Origin: Phytohabitans maris
GTDB taxonomy: Bacteria > Actinomycetota > Actinomycetes > Mycobacteriales > Micromonosporaceae
Assembly (NCBI RefSeq): GCF_031085175.1
Contig: NZ_JAVHUY010000003.1
Span: 62,001 to 126,000 of the forward strand
Direction: 5' to 3'
DNA length: 64,000 bases
Shown here: one piece after another, positions 9,284 to 17,382 of the stretch
Position numbering within the stretch: position 1 is the stretch's first letter
Layout of the letters: every line of letters starts with the position of its first letter
The notes under the pieces: generated by a model
The model's database searches: none
The model's input: only the letters and a program-made list of their open reading frames with translations
Told to the model about the DNA's origin: nothing
Translations under genes and position numbers: made by a program

Positions 9284-11779
9284 TTACTCGCGGGCGGTGG
9301 CCAGGGCCACGGCGCGGGTGCGCAGGGAGGCCGACGTGGGCAGTACCGCGCCGAGGACGGCCAGCAGTGCCGCCACCGCCGTGATGCCGGCGACGATCCC
9401 CAGCGGCACCACGACCGGTGTCGCGCCGAAGAGCCCGATCAGCGCGATCCAGAGCCCGGCCAGGTTGAGCGCGGACGCCATCAGCGCGAGCACCACGCCG
9501 ATCCCGGCCACCAGCAACGACTCCGCGGCGAAGAGGGCGACGACCTGCCGCGGGGTGGCGCCGGCCAGCCGCAGCACGGCCAGGTCGCGGCGCCGGTCGG
9601 CGGTCGCCATCAGCAGCGTGTTGACGATCGCGATGAAGCAGAACACCACCACGATGACCGCGACCGAACGCTGCCGGACCGCGGTGAGCTGCCGGGCCGC
9701 GGCCGCCTCGGTGGCCACCATCTCCTCGGTGCTGAGCACCCGGGCGCCCAGCCCGTCGACGGCGCTGCGCATCGCGGCGAGCGCGGCGTCCCGGTCGGTG
9801 CCCTCGTCCAGCGAGACGTACGCCCGGCGGGCCAGCCCGTTGCGGGCGTACGCGCCGGTGGCGGCGTACTTCTGCGTGACGTACCCGATGTCCTGCCCGC
9901 GCAGCGCCTCGTAGATGGCGGCCACCCGCAGCGACACCGTGCTGCCGTCGGCCATGAAGACCTCGACCGGCTGGCCCAGCTCGTACCCCCAGGACTTCGC
10001 CACGACGATGCCGCCGTCGTCGAGGTCGTCCAGCGAGCCCTCCACGACCGGCAGGTCGAGCGTGCGGGAGAGCGCGGCCGGCTCGACCGCGTACCCGTCG
10101 TTCTCCTGCAGCCGGTCACCGTCCATCGTGTACAGCGTGGTGAGCACCGGCGCGACCACGTGCACGCCGGGCACCGCGGCGACCCGTTCGACGGCGGCCC
10201 GGTTGATGCCCGGGCTGCCCTCCGGGGCGAGCACGTAGTCGGCGGTCACCTGGTTGCGCAGGCCGCTGTCCCGGGCCTCGTTGATGGTGTCGGTGGCGCC
10301 GAGCAGCGAGATGGCCAGCCCCACGGTGAGCAGGACCGGCACGGCGGTCGCCGCGGTACGCCGGCGCGCGGTCAGCGCGCTCTCCCGCACGACCATCGCG
10401 CCCGCGCCCTTCGCCCCACCGAACGGGGCCATGAGCAGCCGGGTCAGCGGGCCGACGAGTACCGGTGCGAGCAGCGCGAACGCGCCGATCGGGACGAGCA
10501 GCGTGGGCACGTACTTGTTGGGTACCAGCGTCATCTCCGGCGCGGCGAAGCCGACGTAGGCGACCATGCCGACCCCGGCGGCGAGCCCGCCGACCCCGAG
10601 CAGCCACCGGCCGGAGGTCATCGGCCGGTCCACCGCCGCGTCCCGGAGCGCCTCGATCGGGCGGACCCGGCCGGCCCGCCAGGATGCGGCGGCGGCGCCG
10701 AGCAGCGCCACGAGCACGCCGGTGAGGAACGCGCCGGCGACCGGCAGCAGCACCGCGGGCGCGAGGGACGGGTGCACGCCGAACCAGGAGGGCGAGATGC
10801 CGAGGCTGATCAGCCAGCGGGCCAGCAGCCGGGCGCCGAGGAGGCCGAGCACGCAGCCGGCGGCCGAGGCGAGCGCACCGACCAGCAGGGCCTCGGCGAG
10901 CACCATCCGGCGTACCTGCTTGGGGGTGGCCCCGACGGTGCGCAGCAGGGCGACCTCGCGGCGGCGCTGCACCACCGCGAACGCGAACGTGGAGGCGACC
11001 ACGAAGATCGCGGTGGAGCCCGCCACGCTCGCGGTGATCGGCAGCAGCGTGACGGTGTTGTCGAGCGCCTCCCGGTCGCGGTCCTCGCTGACGTCGGCCT
11101 TGTGCCGGTCGACGCCGGTGAGCACCTCCACAGTGGACCCCGCGACCGCCGAGCGGACCGCCTCCACCGGCCCGAGCGCGACGACCGCCTCGACCCGCGG
11201 CGAGATGCGGGCCGCCTCGGCGTCGGTGAAGAAGACCGCCCGCTCGAAGTCGACCGGGGCGGTCACGCCGACCACCTGGTACGGCCGGGCGCCGTCCGCG
11301 GTCAGCACGTCCACCCGCTGCCCCACGGCCGCACCGGTGCCGCCACCGCCGACCACGATCTCGGTGTCGGCGGCCGGGGCGCGCCCGGCCGCCAGCTCGT
11401 ACCCGCCGAACCGGGCCACCGACCAGGGGTGGCCGACCTGGTCGGCGTCGCCGCCGGCGACCTGGGCGTAGAAGGCCCGGTCCAGGACCACCTCGCCGGT
11501 GGCGGCGACCCGCTCGACCACGTCCGCGGGCACGCCCTTCGCCTCGGCGAGCGACCGGACGCCGAGGTCGTGGTGGGCCGGGTTCCACTCCGGGTCGTTG
11601 CCGAAGACCACCGCCGGCGCGGCGGCGAACCGCTGCGGCGGCCGGTCCGGCAGGTCGAGCAGCGCGCCCAGCAGCAGCCCCATCGCGGCGACCTGGGCCA
11701 CGCCGAGGACCAGCGCGACCACGGTGCCGGCGAACGAGACCCAGCGGGCCCGCAACGTCTGCACAGCGATGCCGAACAT
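9284..11779 (-). CDS. FtsX/MacB-type ABC transporter permease
   Basis: 831-aa membrane protein with the layout of duplicated FtsX permeases: an N-terminal membrane helix, a long extracellular part, a block of three helices (first one around STAIFVVASTFAFAVVQRRRE), a central membrane region, a second extracellular part and three C-terminal helices. Cytoplasmic motifs LLRTVGATPKQVRRM and LRLAGATPRQVV are typical of this family. Its ATG overlaps the TAA stop of the ATPase gene by one base, so the two are translationally coupled. Such pairs usually export or sense antimicrobial peptides or lipids. Here the location inside the NRPS cluster and the upstream two-component system suggest self-protection or export of the product, which is inference. 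Confidence 0.92.
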   Translation of the reverse strand: MFGIAVQTLRARWVSFAGTVVALVLGVAQVAAMGLLLGALLDLPDRPPQRFAAAPAVVFGNDPEWNPAHHDLGVRSLAEAKGVPADVVERVAATGEVVLDRAFYAQVAGGDADQVGHPWSVARFGGYELAAGRAPAADTEIVVGGGGTGAAVGQRVDVLTADGARPYQVVGVTAPVDFERAVFFTDAEAARISPRVEAVVALGPVEAVRSAVAGSTVEVLTGVDRHKADVSEDRDREALDNTVTLLPITASVAGSTAIFVVASTFAFAVVQRRREVALLRTVGATPKQVRRMVLAEALLVGALASAAGCVLGLLGARLLARWLISLGISPSWFGVHPSLAPAVLLPVAGAFLTGVLVALLGAAAASWRAGRVRPIEALRDAAVDRPMTSGRWLLGVGGLAAGVGMVAYVGFAAPEMTLVPNKYVPTLLVPIGAFALLAPVLVGPLTRLLMAPFGGAKGAGAMVVRESALTARRRTAATAVPVLLTVGLAISLLGATDTINEARDSGLRNQVTADYVLAPEGSPGINRAAVERVAAVPGVHVVAPVLTTLYTMDGDRLQENDGYAVEPAALSRTLDLPVVEGSLDDLDDGGIVVAKSWGYELGQPVEVFMADGSTVSLRVAAIYEALRGQDIGYVTQKYAATGAYARNGLARRAYVSLDEGTDRDAALAAMRSAVDGLGARVLSTEEMVATEAAAARQLTAVRQRSVAVIVVVFCFIAIVNTLLMATADRRRDLAVLRLAGATPRQVVALFAAESLLVAGIGVVLALMASALNLAGLWIALIGLFGATPVVVPLGIVAGITAVAALLAVLGAVLPTSASLRTRAVALATARE

Positions 11780-12528
11780 TACGCGGCCACCTCCAGGTGG
11801 ACCATGCGGGCGGCGACCGCGTCCGCGGTGGGGTCGTCGAGCTCGCCCACGACGCGGCCGTCGGCGAGGAAGACCACGCGGTGGGCGTACGCGGCGACGA
11901 CCGGGTCGTGGGTGACCATCACGATCGTGCGGATGCCGGTGCCGCCCGACGCCGCGCGGTCGACCAGGCCGCGCAGGGTGCGCAGCAGGTCGCGGCTGGT
12001 CACGGTGTCGAGGGCGCCGGTCGGCTCGTCGGCGAAGAGGACCGCCGGCCTGGTCACCAGCGCGCGGGCGATCGCCACCCGCTGCTGCTGGCCGCCGGAG
12101 AGCTCGCTCGGCCGGTGGCCGGCCCGTTCCTCCAGCCCCACCTGGCGCAGCGCGCTGGCGATGTCGGCCGGGTCGGGGCGGGTGCCGGCCAGGCGCAGCG
12201 GCAGGGCCACGTTCTGCGCGGCGGTCAGCGACGGCAGCAGGTTGAACGCCTGGAACACGAAGCCGATCCGGTCGCGCCGCAGCAGGGTCAGCGCGGTCTC
12301 GTCGAGCGCGCTCAGGTCGGTGCCGGCGACGACCACCCGGCCGCCGCTGGGCCGGTCCAGCCCGGCGGCGCACTGCAACAGCGTCGACTTGCCGGAACCG
12401 GAGGGTCCCATGATCGCGGTGAAGCTGCCGGGCGGGAATTCGAGGGTTACGCCGCGTAGCGCCGTCACGGCGTTGTCGCCGCTCCCGTACGTCTTGCTCA
12501 ACGCCTCGAGGCGCACGGTCTCGTCCAT
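11779..12528 (-). CDS. ABC transporter ATP-binding protein (MacB/LolD type)
   Basis: 249 aa with Walker A GPSGSGKST (near residue 41), Q-loop in VFQAFNLLP, signature LSGGQQQR, Walker B VLFADEP and the switch His in MVTHDP. It powers the FtsX-type permease encoded directly downstream, with the stop and start codons overlapping. It is the fourth gene of the kinase-regulator-DUF4097-ATPase-permease operon. A paralogous pair lies at 50884-53540. Confidence 0.96.
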   Translation of the reverse strand: MDETVRLEALSKTYGSGDNAVTALRGVTLEFPPGSFTAIMGPSGSGKSTLLQCAAGLDRPSGGRVVVAGTDLSALDETALTLLRRDRIGFVFQAFNLLPSLTAAQNVALPLRLAGTRPDPADIASALRQVGLEERAGHRPSELSGGQQQRVAIARALVTRPAVLFADEPTGALDTVTSRDLLRTLRGLVDRAASGGTGIRTIVMVTHDPVVAAYAHRVVFLADGRVVGELDDPTADAVAARMVHLEVAA

Positions 12529-12571
12529 CGATCCCCCAGAGAGATTCGTGGTTACGGAGTGTGAAGGTCGG

Positions 12572-13366
12572 TCAGCTGCTGTACTGGATCGTGACGTCGC
12601 CGGCGCTGGTGCGCGCGGTGACGGAGGAGGGTGCGCCGGGGTCGGTGGTGACCTCGACCCGCTCGTCGCCGGAGGCCGCGTCGGCGGTCACGGCGTACGC
12701 GCCGGAGGGCAGGTGGATCACCACGTCGCCGGCGCTGGCCACCGCGCTCACGGTCGGCGGCACCTCGGCGTACGTGAGGTCGACGTCGCCGGAGTCGATC
12801 TCGACGTCGGTGGTGTCGGAGCGGAGCCCGACCCCGGTGATCTTGCCGCTGTCCGCCCGCGCGTAGAGCGGCCCGGAGACGTGCTCGGCGGTGATGTCGC
12901 CGGCGGACGCGGTCAGCCGTACCTCGCCGGTGAGGTCGCTGACCCGCACGCTGCCCGCCTCGGTGCGCAGGTCGAGCGCGACGCCCGGCGGCACCCGCAG
13001 CACGTAGTCGAGCGTGCAGTCGCTGCCGAGGCCGAACTTGAGGCCGGTGCCGGGGCAGCGCCCGGTGATGGTGAGCGTGTCGCCGCTCCACTTCTCCTCG
13101 ACGGTCGGCTTGCGCAGCGAGGTCCAGGCGAGCCGCCGCTCGACGGTGACCGCCCCGGCCTCCCCGGCGGTCACCGTGATGTCGCCGGCGTTGCTGTCGA
13201 GCGTGACCCGGGAGACCTCCTGCCGGTACGTCTCGCGGTGCTCGTCGGTGCGCTCGGGGCTGAGCCAGGTCCAGGCCACCGCCCCGGCGAAGAGGAGCAC
13301 CAGGACCGTGGCCGCCGCCCCCAGCGTCCGCCACGCGGTCCGCTTCTCCACGACAACTCTGGACAC
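12572..13366 (-). CDS. Membrane-anchored DUF4097-type beta-repeat protein
   Basis: 264 aa, GTG start preceded by GAGGAGAACG. One N-terminal membrane helix (about 14-34) is followed by an extracytoplasmic region of short repeats of the type SAGDI, DSGKI, DSGDV, SAGDV and TSAGDV, which form a right-handed beta-solenoid in DUF4097/DUF4098 proteins. The repeats hold many Asp residues. These proteins are common beside envelope-stress two-component systems. In this operon it sits between the response regulator and the ABC exporter. Its molecular role is not known; a part in sensing or scaffolding at the membrane is a guess. Confidence 0.85.
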   Translation of the reverse strand: MSRVVVEKRTAWRTLGAAATVLVLLFAGAVAWTWLSPERTDEHRETYRQEVSRVTLDSNAGDITVTAGEAGAVTVERRLAWTSLRKPTVEEKWSGDTLTITGRCPGTGLKFGLGSDCTLDYVLRVPPGVALDLRTEAGSVRVSDLTGEVRLTASAGDITAEHVSGPLYARADSGKITGVGLRSDTTDVEIDSGDVDLTYAEVPPTVSAVASAGDVVIHLPSGAYAVTADAASGDERVEVTTDPGAPSSVTARTSAGDVTIQYSS

Positions 13367-13378
13367 GTTTCGTTCTCC

Positions 13379-14020
13379 TCAGCTCTTCAGGAACCGCAGC
13401 ACGGCGAGCACCCGGCGGTGGTCGTTGTCTTCCATCGCGATGTCGAGCTTGGTGAAGATGCTGTTGACGTGCTTGGCCACGGCGCTCTCGCTGACCACGA
13501 GCGCGGCGGCGATACCGGCGTTGGAGCGCCCCTCGGCCATCAGGGAGAGCACCTGCGTCTCGCGCGGGGTGAGCCGCTCGAGCGGGTCGCTGCGGTGCCG
13601 GACGAGCAGCTGGGAGACGACCTCCGGGTCGAGGACGGTGGCCCCGTCGGCGACCCGGCGCAGCGCGTCGACGAACTCGGCCACGTCGGCCACCCGGTCC
13701 TTGAGCAGGTAGCCGACCCGGCTGTCCGGGCGGGACAGCAGCTCGGTGGCGTAGCGCTCCTCGACGTACTGGGAGAGGACCAGCACCGCGACGGAGGGCC
13801 ACTTCTGCCGGAGGGTGAGGGCGGCGCGCAGCCCCTCGTCGGTGAAGGTGGGCGGCATCCGCACGTCGGCGACGACGATGTCCGGCTGGTCCTCGGCGAC
13901 CGCCTCCAGCAGCGCCTCGGCGCTGGCCACGGCGGCGACAACGGTCATGCCGGAGGCCTCCAGCAGGCGGACCAGGCCCTCCCGCAGCAGCACCGAGTCT
14001 TCCGCGATCATGACGCGCAT
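13379..14020 (-). CDS. NarL/LuxR-family response regulator
   Basis: 213 aa. The receiver domain begins MRVMIAEDS, with the phosphorylated Asp in DIVVADVRMPP and the conserved Lys in YLLKDRV. A C-terminal LuxR helix-turn-helix follows (LTPRETQVLSLMAEGRSNAGIAAAL). It overlaps the sensor kinase gene by 13 bp and is cognate to it. It most likely controls the ABC exporter operon that follows, and probably its own promoter near 15324-15340. Confidence 0.95.
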   Translation of the reverse strand: MRVMIAEDSVLLREGLVRLLEASGMTVVAAVASAEALLEAVAEDQPDIVVADVRMPPTFTDEGLRAALTLRQKWPSVAVLVLSQYVEERYATELLSRPDSRVGYLLKDRVADVAEFVDALRRVADGATVLDPEVVSQLLVRHRSDPLERLTPRETQVLSLMAEGRSNAGIAAALVVSESAVAKHVNSIFTKLDIAMEDNDHRRVLAVLRFLKS

Positions 14021-15264
14021 GGCAGCTCCACCGTGATCGTCGTCGGCCCCCCGTCCGGGCTGTCGATGTCCAGCGTGCCATCGACGGACGACACCCGCTG
14101 CGCCAGCCCCCGCAGGCCGGTGCCGCGCTCGGGACGGGCCCCGCCGCGCCCGTCGTCGGCGATCACGACGCGCAGCCGGTCGCCGCTTTCCAGCAGGTGG
14201 ACGGCGACTTCCACGGAGGTGGCGCCGGAGTGCTTGGCCACGTTGGCGAGGGCCTCGGAGACGACGAAGTAGGCCACCGCCTCGATCGCCACCGGCGGCC
14301 GCCGGGGCAGGTCGACGCGGAGCCGGGCCGGCACCGGCGAGCGGGCGGCGACGCCGGAGAGCGCGGCGTCGAGGCCCAGGTTGTCCAGGACCGCCGGGTA
14401 CAGGCCGCGGACCACGTCGCGCAGCTCGCTGAGCGCGAGCTTGGCGTCGTCGTGGGAACGGGCGAGCGCGTCGCGGAGCGGGTCGGGCGCGTCCGGGAAC
14501 GAGGCCCGGGCCAGCCCGAGGTTCATGGCCAGCGAGACGAGCCGCTGCTGCATGCCGTCGTGCAGGTCGCGCTCGATCCGGCGGCGCTCGGCGTCGGCCG
14601 CCTCGACCAGCTCGGCCCGGCTGCGGGACAGCAGCGCCACCCGCTGGGCGAGCTCGGCGCGCGGGCTCGGGCCGAGCAGCGCCCGGGCGGCCAGCAGGTC
14701 GACCGCGGCGACCCCGCGGGCCAGCCACGGCGCGGCGAAGAGCAGCCCCACCCCGGCGGCGGTCGCCAGGACCAGCGGCACCGGGCCGGCTGGGTCGTCG
14801 GCGAGCAGCCAGCTGTGCAGCGGGGCGGTCAGCAGGAGCAGGCCGCCGGCCCAGGCCAGCGCCACGACGCCGGCGCCGGCGCCGCCGACGACCAGGGCGA
14901 AGACGTGGTACCCGAACTGCCGCCAGAGCGTCTCGGAGCGCGCCTCGCCGGCCAGCCGCCGGGCCCAGCCACCGTACGGGTGGGGTGGCGGCGCCGGGAT
15001 CTCCTCGCCGAGGAACGCCTCGAACCGGGAGCGCTGGAGCGCGGCGAACGCGTGCACGCAGGCGAAGAGCGCCAGCCCGGTGCCGAGGGCGAAGACCACG
15101 GTGACCGCGAGCAGCGCGGTGGCCAGCGCCAGCGCCAGCACCACCCCGCCGGTGACCAGGCCGACGACACCGCCCACCAGCACGTGGGCGGTGACCTGCC
15201 AGGCGCGCGGCGACCACGGCGGCTGTCCCAGCCGCTCGGTGGCGACGACGCGGTTCACACTCAC
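14008..15264 (-). CDS. DesK-like sensor histidine kinase
   Basis: About 418 aa from the chosen GTG at 15264; GTG 15258 or a start further upstream at 15339 are alternatives, and no strong ribosome site settles it. There are several N-terminal membrane helices in two groups. A HisKA_3 dimerisation domain (ERRRIERDLHDGMQQRL, His in DLHDG) and an HATPase domain (ALANVAKHSGA, DDGRGG, GTGLRGL) follow. It would phosphorylate the response regulator at 13379-14020. It is the first gene of an operon ending in an ABC exporter, a layout typical of antibiotic or envelope stress responses. The signal sensed is unknown. Confidence 0.92.
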   Translation of the reverse strand: MSVNRVVATERLGQPPWSPRAWQVTAHVLVGGVVGLVTGGVVLALALATALLAVTVVFALGTGLALFACVHAFAALQRSRFEAFLGEEIPAPPPHPYGGWARRLAGEARSETLWRQFGYHVFALVVGGAGAGVVALAWAGGLLLLTAPLHSWLLADDPAGPVPLVLATAAGVGLLFAAPWLARGVAAVDLLAARALLGPSPRAELAQRVALLSRSRAELVEAADAERRRIERDLHDGMQQRLVSLAMNLGLARASFPDAPDPLRDALARSHDDAKLALSELRDVVRGLYPAVLDNLGLDAALSGVAARSPVPARLRVDLPRRPPVAIEAVAYFVVSEALANVAKHSGATSVEVAVHLLESGDRLRVVIADDGRGGARPERGTGLRGLAQRVSSVDGTLDIDSPDGGPTTITVELPCAS

Positions 15265-15323
15265 ACCATGACCGTAGAGAACGCGGCCCGGGGTAAACCA
15301 GGACACAGGTACCCGTGTTCGCC

Positions 15324-15340
15324 CTGCACCTAGCACCACC
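15324..15340 (-). promoter_or_regulatory. Shared promoter element, copy 1 (before the kinase operon)
   Basis: The 17-mer CTGCACCTAGCACCACC (plus strand) is repeated exactly at 30471-30487. On the minus strand, similarity continues downstream: both copies have CGGGT, then a variable stretch, then GTCCTGGT. It lies 60-76 bp upstream of the chosen kinase start. Likely a promoter or response-regulator site. Confidence 0.6.
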
Positions 15341-15365
15341 TCCGGTTCCGCTGCGAAACGGACGA

Positions 15366-15389
15366 AGGGCTCCCCAGGTGGGGAGCCCT
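15366..15389 (-). terminator. Terminator after the hydroxylase pair
   Basis: 10-bp perfect stem (15366-15375 with 15380-15389, core GGGCTCCCC/GGGGAGCCC) and a 4-nt loop, 23 bp after the stop of the first hydroxylase gene. It separates that unit from the kinase operon. Confidence 0.75.
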
Positions 15390-15411
15390 CGGGCTGATCC
15401 TGCCCGCCCGG

Positions 15412-16344
15412 TCAGCCGCCGGACGGCTCCGCCATCGCGACCGCGATCTTGCGGGGTCCGGTGAACGGCTCCCGGCCGTGCGCCGCGAGCATGTTGTCCA
15501 CGACGAGCACGTCGTCGTACTGCCAGTCGTACCGGGTCGAGGCCTGCCGGTAGCAGGAGCGCAGGTGGTCCATCACGTCGTCCGGGATGGTGCCGCCGTC
15601 GCCGTAGTACGTGTTGCTGGGCAGGTCCTCCGGCGCGAAGATCTCCAGCAGCCCCTCGCGCACGTCCTTCGCCTGGGTGCTGATGTGGAAGAAGGTCGCG
15701 TGGTTGAACCACACCTTCTCGCCGGAGACCGGGTGCCGGTGCACCGCCTCGCGGACCGCGCGGGTACGCAGGCCGTCGCCGTCCAGCCATTCGAGCGCGA
15801 TGCCGCGCTCGGCCGCGTACGCCTCGACGGCCGCGCGGTCCTCGGTGTTGAACGCGTGCCGCCACGAGCTGCCGAAGTCGGCGTGGAAGTTGCGCACCAC
15901 CATCCACTTGCGGCGGACGAACTCCTCGCGGACGGCCGGGTCGATCGACGCGTACACCTTCCGGACGTCGGCCAGCGGCGTGGCGCCCTGGGTCTGCGGC
16001 GCCTGGAGGCAGTGGAAGTACAGGGTCAGCGGCCAGACCGCCTGGTACGAGTTCTCGTTGTGCAGGAAGATCTCCTCGTCCGGCGGGTAGTCCGTCGAGG
16101 TGTAGACCTGCCCCTTGATGGTGCTGCGCGGCGAGGAGCGCTCGGCGTACGTCAGCGGCGCGCCGGACAGCGCCCGCACCACCCGGTCGAAGCCGTCCAC
16201 GCCGCCGATCTCGAAGCCGCGCAGCAGCAGCGCGCCGTGCTCGGCCAGCAGGGCGCGCAGCTCGCGCCGGTCGGCGTCGATCCGCTCGATCACGCCGGCG
16301 CCCGAGCCGTCGGCCTCGACGGTGAACGGGAGCACCCGGTCCAT
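15412..16344 (-). CDS. SyrP/TauD-like Fe(II)/2-oxoglutarate hydroxylase
   Basis: 310 aa. Metal ligands read as His95-x-Glu97 (in LHNENSY) and His289 (in AAHGREPF), with Arg298 (GPRK) placed to bind 2-oxoglutarate. The pattern SPRSTIKGQVYTSTDYPP followed by HNENSY is that of the SyrP-like group, whose founding member beta-hydroxylates carrier-bound aspartate. Substrate here is inferred to be an Asn/Asp-type residue on an NRPS carrier domain, matching the three Asn-like adenylation domains of the cluster. It follows its paralogue after 14 bp and is followed by a terminator. A free amino acid substrate cannot be excluded. Confidence 0.9.
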   Translation of the reverse strand: MDRVLPFTVEADGSGAGVIERIDADRRELRALLAEHGALLLRGFEIGGVDGFDRVVRALSGAPLTYAERSSPRSTIKGQVYTSTDYPPDEEIFLHNENSYQAVWPLTLYFHCLQAPQTQGATPLADVRKVYASIDPAVREEFVRRKWMVVRNFHADFGSSWRHAFNTEDRAAVEAYAAERGIALEWLDGDGLRTRAVREAVHRHPVSGEKVWFNHATFFHISTQAKDVREGLLEIFAPEDLPSNTYYGDGGTIPDDVMDHLRSCYRQASTRYDWQYDDVLVVDNMLAAHGREPFTGPRKIAVAMAEPSGG

Positions 16345-16358
16345 GGTGGCCCTCCCCC

Positions 16359-17294
16359 TCAGTCGGACATCGCGACGAGGACCCGGCGGCTGCCGGTGAA
16401 CGGCCGCCGCCCGTGGCCGACGAGGAGGTTGTCGATCAGCAGCAGGTCGCCCTCGCGCCAGTCGACGTCCACGGCGGACTCCAGGCCGCGGTCCCGTACC
16501 TGCACCGCGTAGTCGCCGGGGATCGGCGTGCCGTCGGCGAAGCTCACCGACTGGGGCAGGTCCTCCTCCGGCATGATCTGCGCCAGGGCCTTGGCGGTCT
16601 CGTCGCCGAGCGCGGCCACGTGCCACTGGTCGGACTGGTTGAACCAGACCTCGACGCCGGTCACCGGGTGCCGGATGGTCGACGGGCGGATCTGGCTGAC
16701 CCGGAGCGTGCCGTCCGACTTCCACTGCCAGGTCGCGCCGGAGCCGGCCAGGAACGCCTCGACCTCGTCGCGCTCGTCCGTCTCGAACGTGTCCTGCCAG
16801 CTCTTGCCGAGCCCGAGCCCGTCGTGCAGGTTCTGCGTGTACCGGACCCCGCCGGCGTACGCCTCGCGCACCTGCGGGTCGAGCGACTCCAGCCACAGCA
16901 CGCCGTCGACGACCGGGGTGGCACCGCCGGTGGTGGCCGCCTTCTCGCAGTAGAAGAGCAGGCGGGAGGGCCAGGCGGAGGCGTACGACAGCTCGTTGTG
17001 CATGGAGATGGTGAACTCGGGCGGGTACTCGGTCGAGGTGTAGACGTTCTTGCCGACCTTGGTCCGCGGCGAGTTGCCGTGCACGTACGCCAGGCGGTTG
17101 AGCAGCAGCAGGTCCATCACGCCGTCGAGCTCGCCGGGCGCGACGCCGAACCCGCGGAACACCAGCGCCTTCTCCTTGACCAGCAGGTCGTCCAGACCCG
17201 CCTCGCCGCGCAGGTAGCTGACCAGCCCGGCGGCGCTGGCCTCGGCGCCGACGCTGGCTGGGTCGATCTCCAGCGGCTTCCAACTGTCAGACAT
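16359..17294 (-). CDS. SyrP/TauD-like Fe(II)/2-oxoglutarate hydroxylase (second copy)
   Basis: 311 aa from ATG 17294, chosen because GGGGAGAGCGTG precedes it; in-frame starts at 17336 and 17354 also exist. Ligands read as His99-x-Glu101 (in SMHNELSY) and His294 (in VGHGRRPF), with Arg303 for 2-oxoglutarate. It is a diverged paralogue of the enzyme at 15412-16344, so the two probably act on different positions or give different stereochemistry (inference). Upstream lie a 17-bp tandem repeat and a degenerate copy of the cluster palindrome, so the pair may have its own promoter. Confidence 0.9.
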   Translation of the reverse strand: MSDSWKPLEIDPASVGAEASAAGLVSYLRGEAGLDDLLVKEKALVFRGFGVAPGELDGVMDLLLLNRLAYVHGNSPRTKVGKNVYTSTEYPPEFTISMHNELSYASAWPSRLLFYCEKAATTGGATPVVDGVLWLESLDPQVREAYAGGVRYTQNLHDGLGLGKSWQDTFETDERDEVEAFLAGSGATWQWKSDGTLRVSQIRPSTIRHPVTGVEVWFNQSDQWHVAALGDETAKALAQIMPEEDLPQSVSFADGTPIPGDYAVQVRDRGLESAVDVDWREGDLLLIDNLLVGHGRRPFTGSRRVLVAMSD

Positions 17295-17316
17295 CACGCT
17301 CTCCCCGCGCTCACTG

Positions 17317-17352
17317 TTACGGACGGTGCAAGCCATTACGGACGATGCAAGC
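17317..17352 (-). repeat. Tandem 17-bp direct repeat upstream of the hydroxylase pair
   Basis: TTACGGACGGTGCAAGC (17317-17333) and TTACGGACGATGCAAGC (17336-17352) on the plus strand, 16/17 identical with a 19-bp period. They lie in the 71-bp gap between the hydroxylase start and the MFS stop. Likely a regulator binding site. Confidence 0.6.
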
Positions 17353-17365
17353 ATCGAATGTGCCC

Positions 17366-17382
17366 CTATAGATTTCCCATAC
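17366..17382 (-). promoter_or_regulatory. Degenerate CTATA-N7-CATAC site before the hydroxylase pair
   Basis: Aligned to the sites at 9167 and 29830 it keeps the CTATA half, a T at position 8, C at position 12 and ATA at 14-16. It overlaps the last codons of the MFS gene and is 71 bp before the chosen hydroxylase start. Weakest of the three sites. Confidence 0.35.

Noticed and set aside
9248-14272. A long plus-strand open frame across the ABC transporter/two-component operon.
   Set aside because: The minus strand holds clear ATPase, permease and regulator motifs in tight overlaps; the plus frame has no recognisable domain.
15412-17294. The two dioxygenases as VioC-like free-arginine hydroxylases (capreomycidine pathway).
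   Set aside because: The SPRxTxxGxxYTSTxYPP...HNE pattern and length fit the SyrP/TauD group better, and no capreomycidine cyclase-type PLP enzyme is present.
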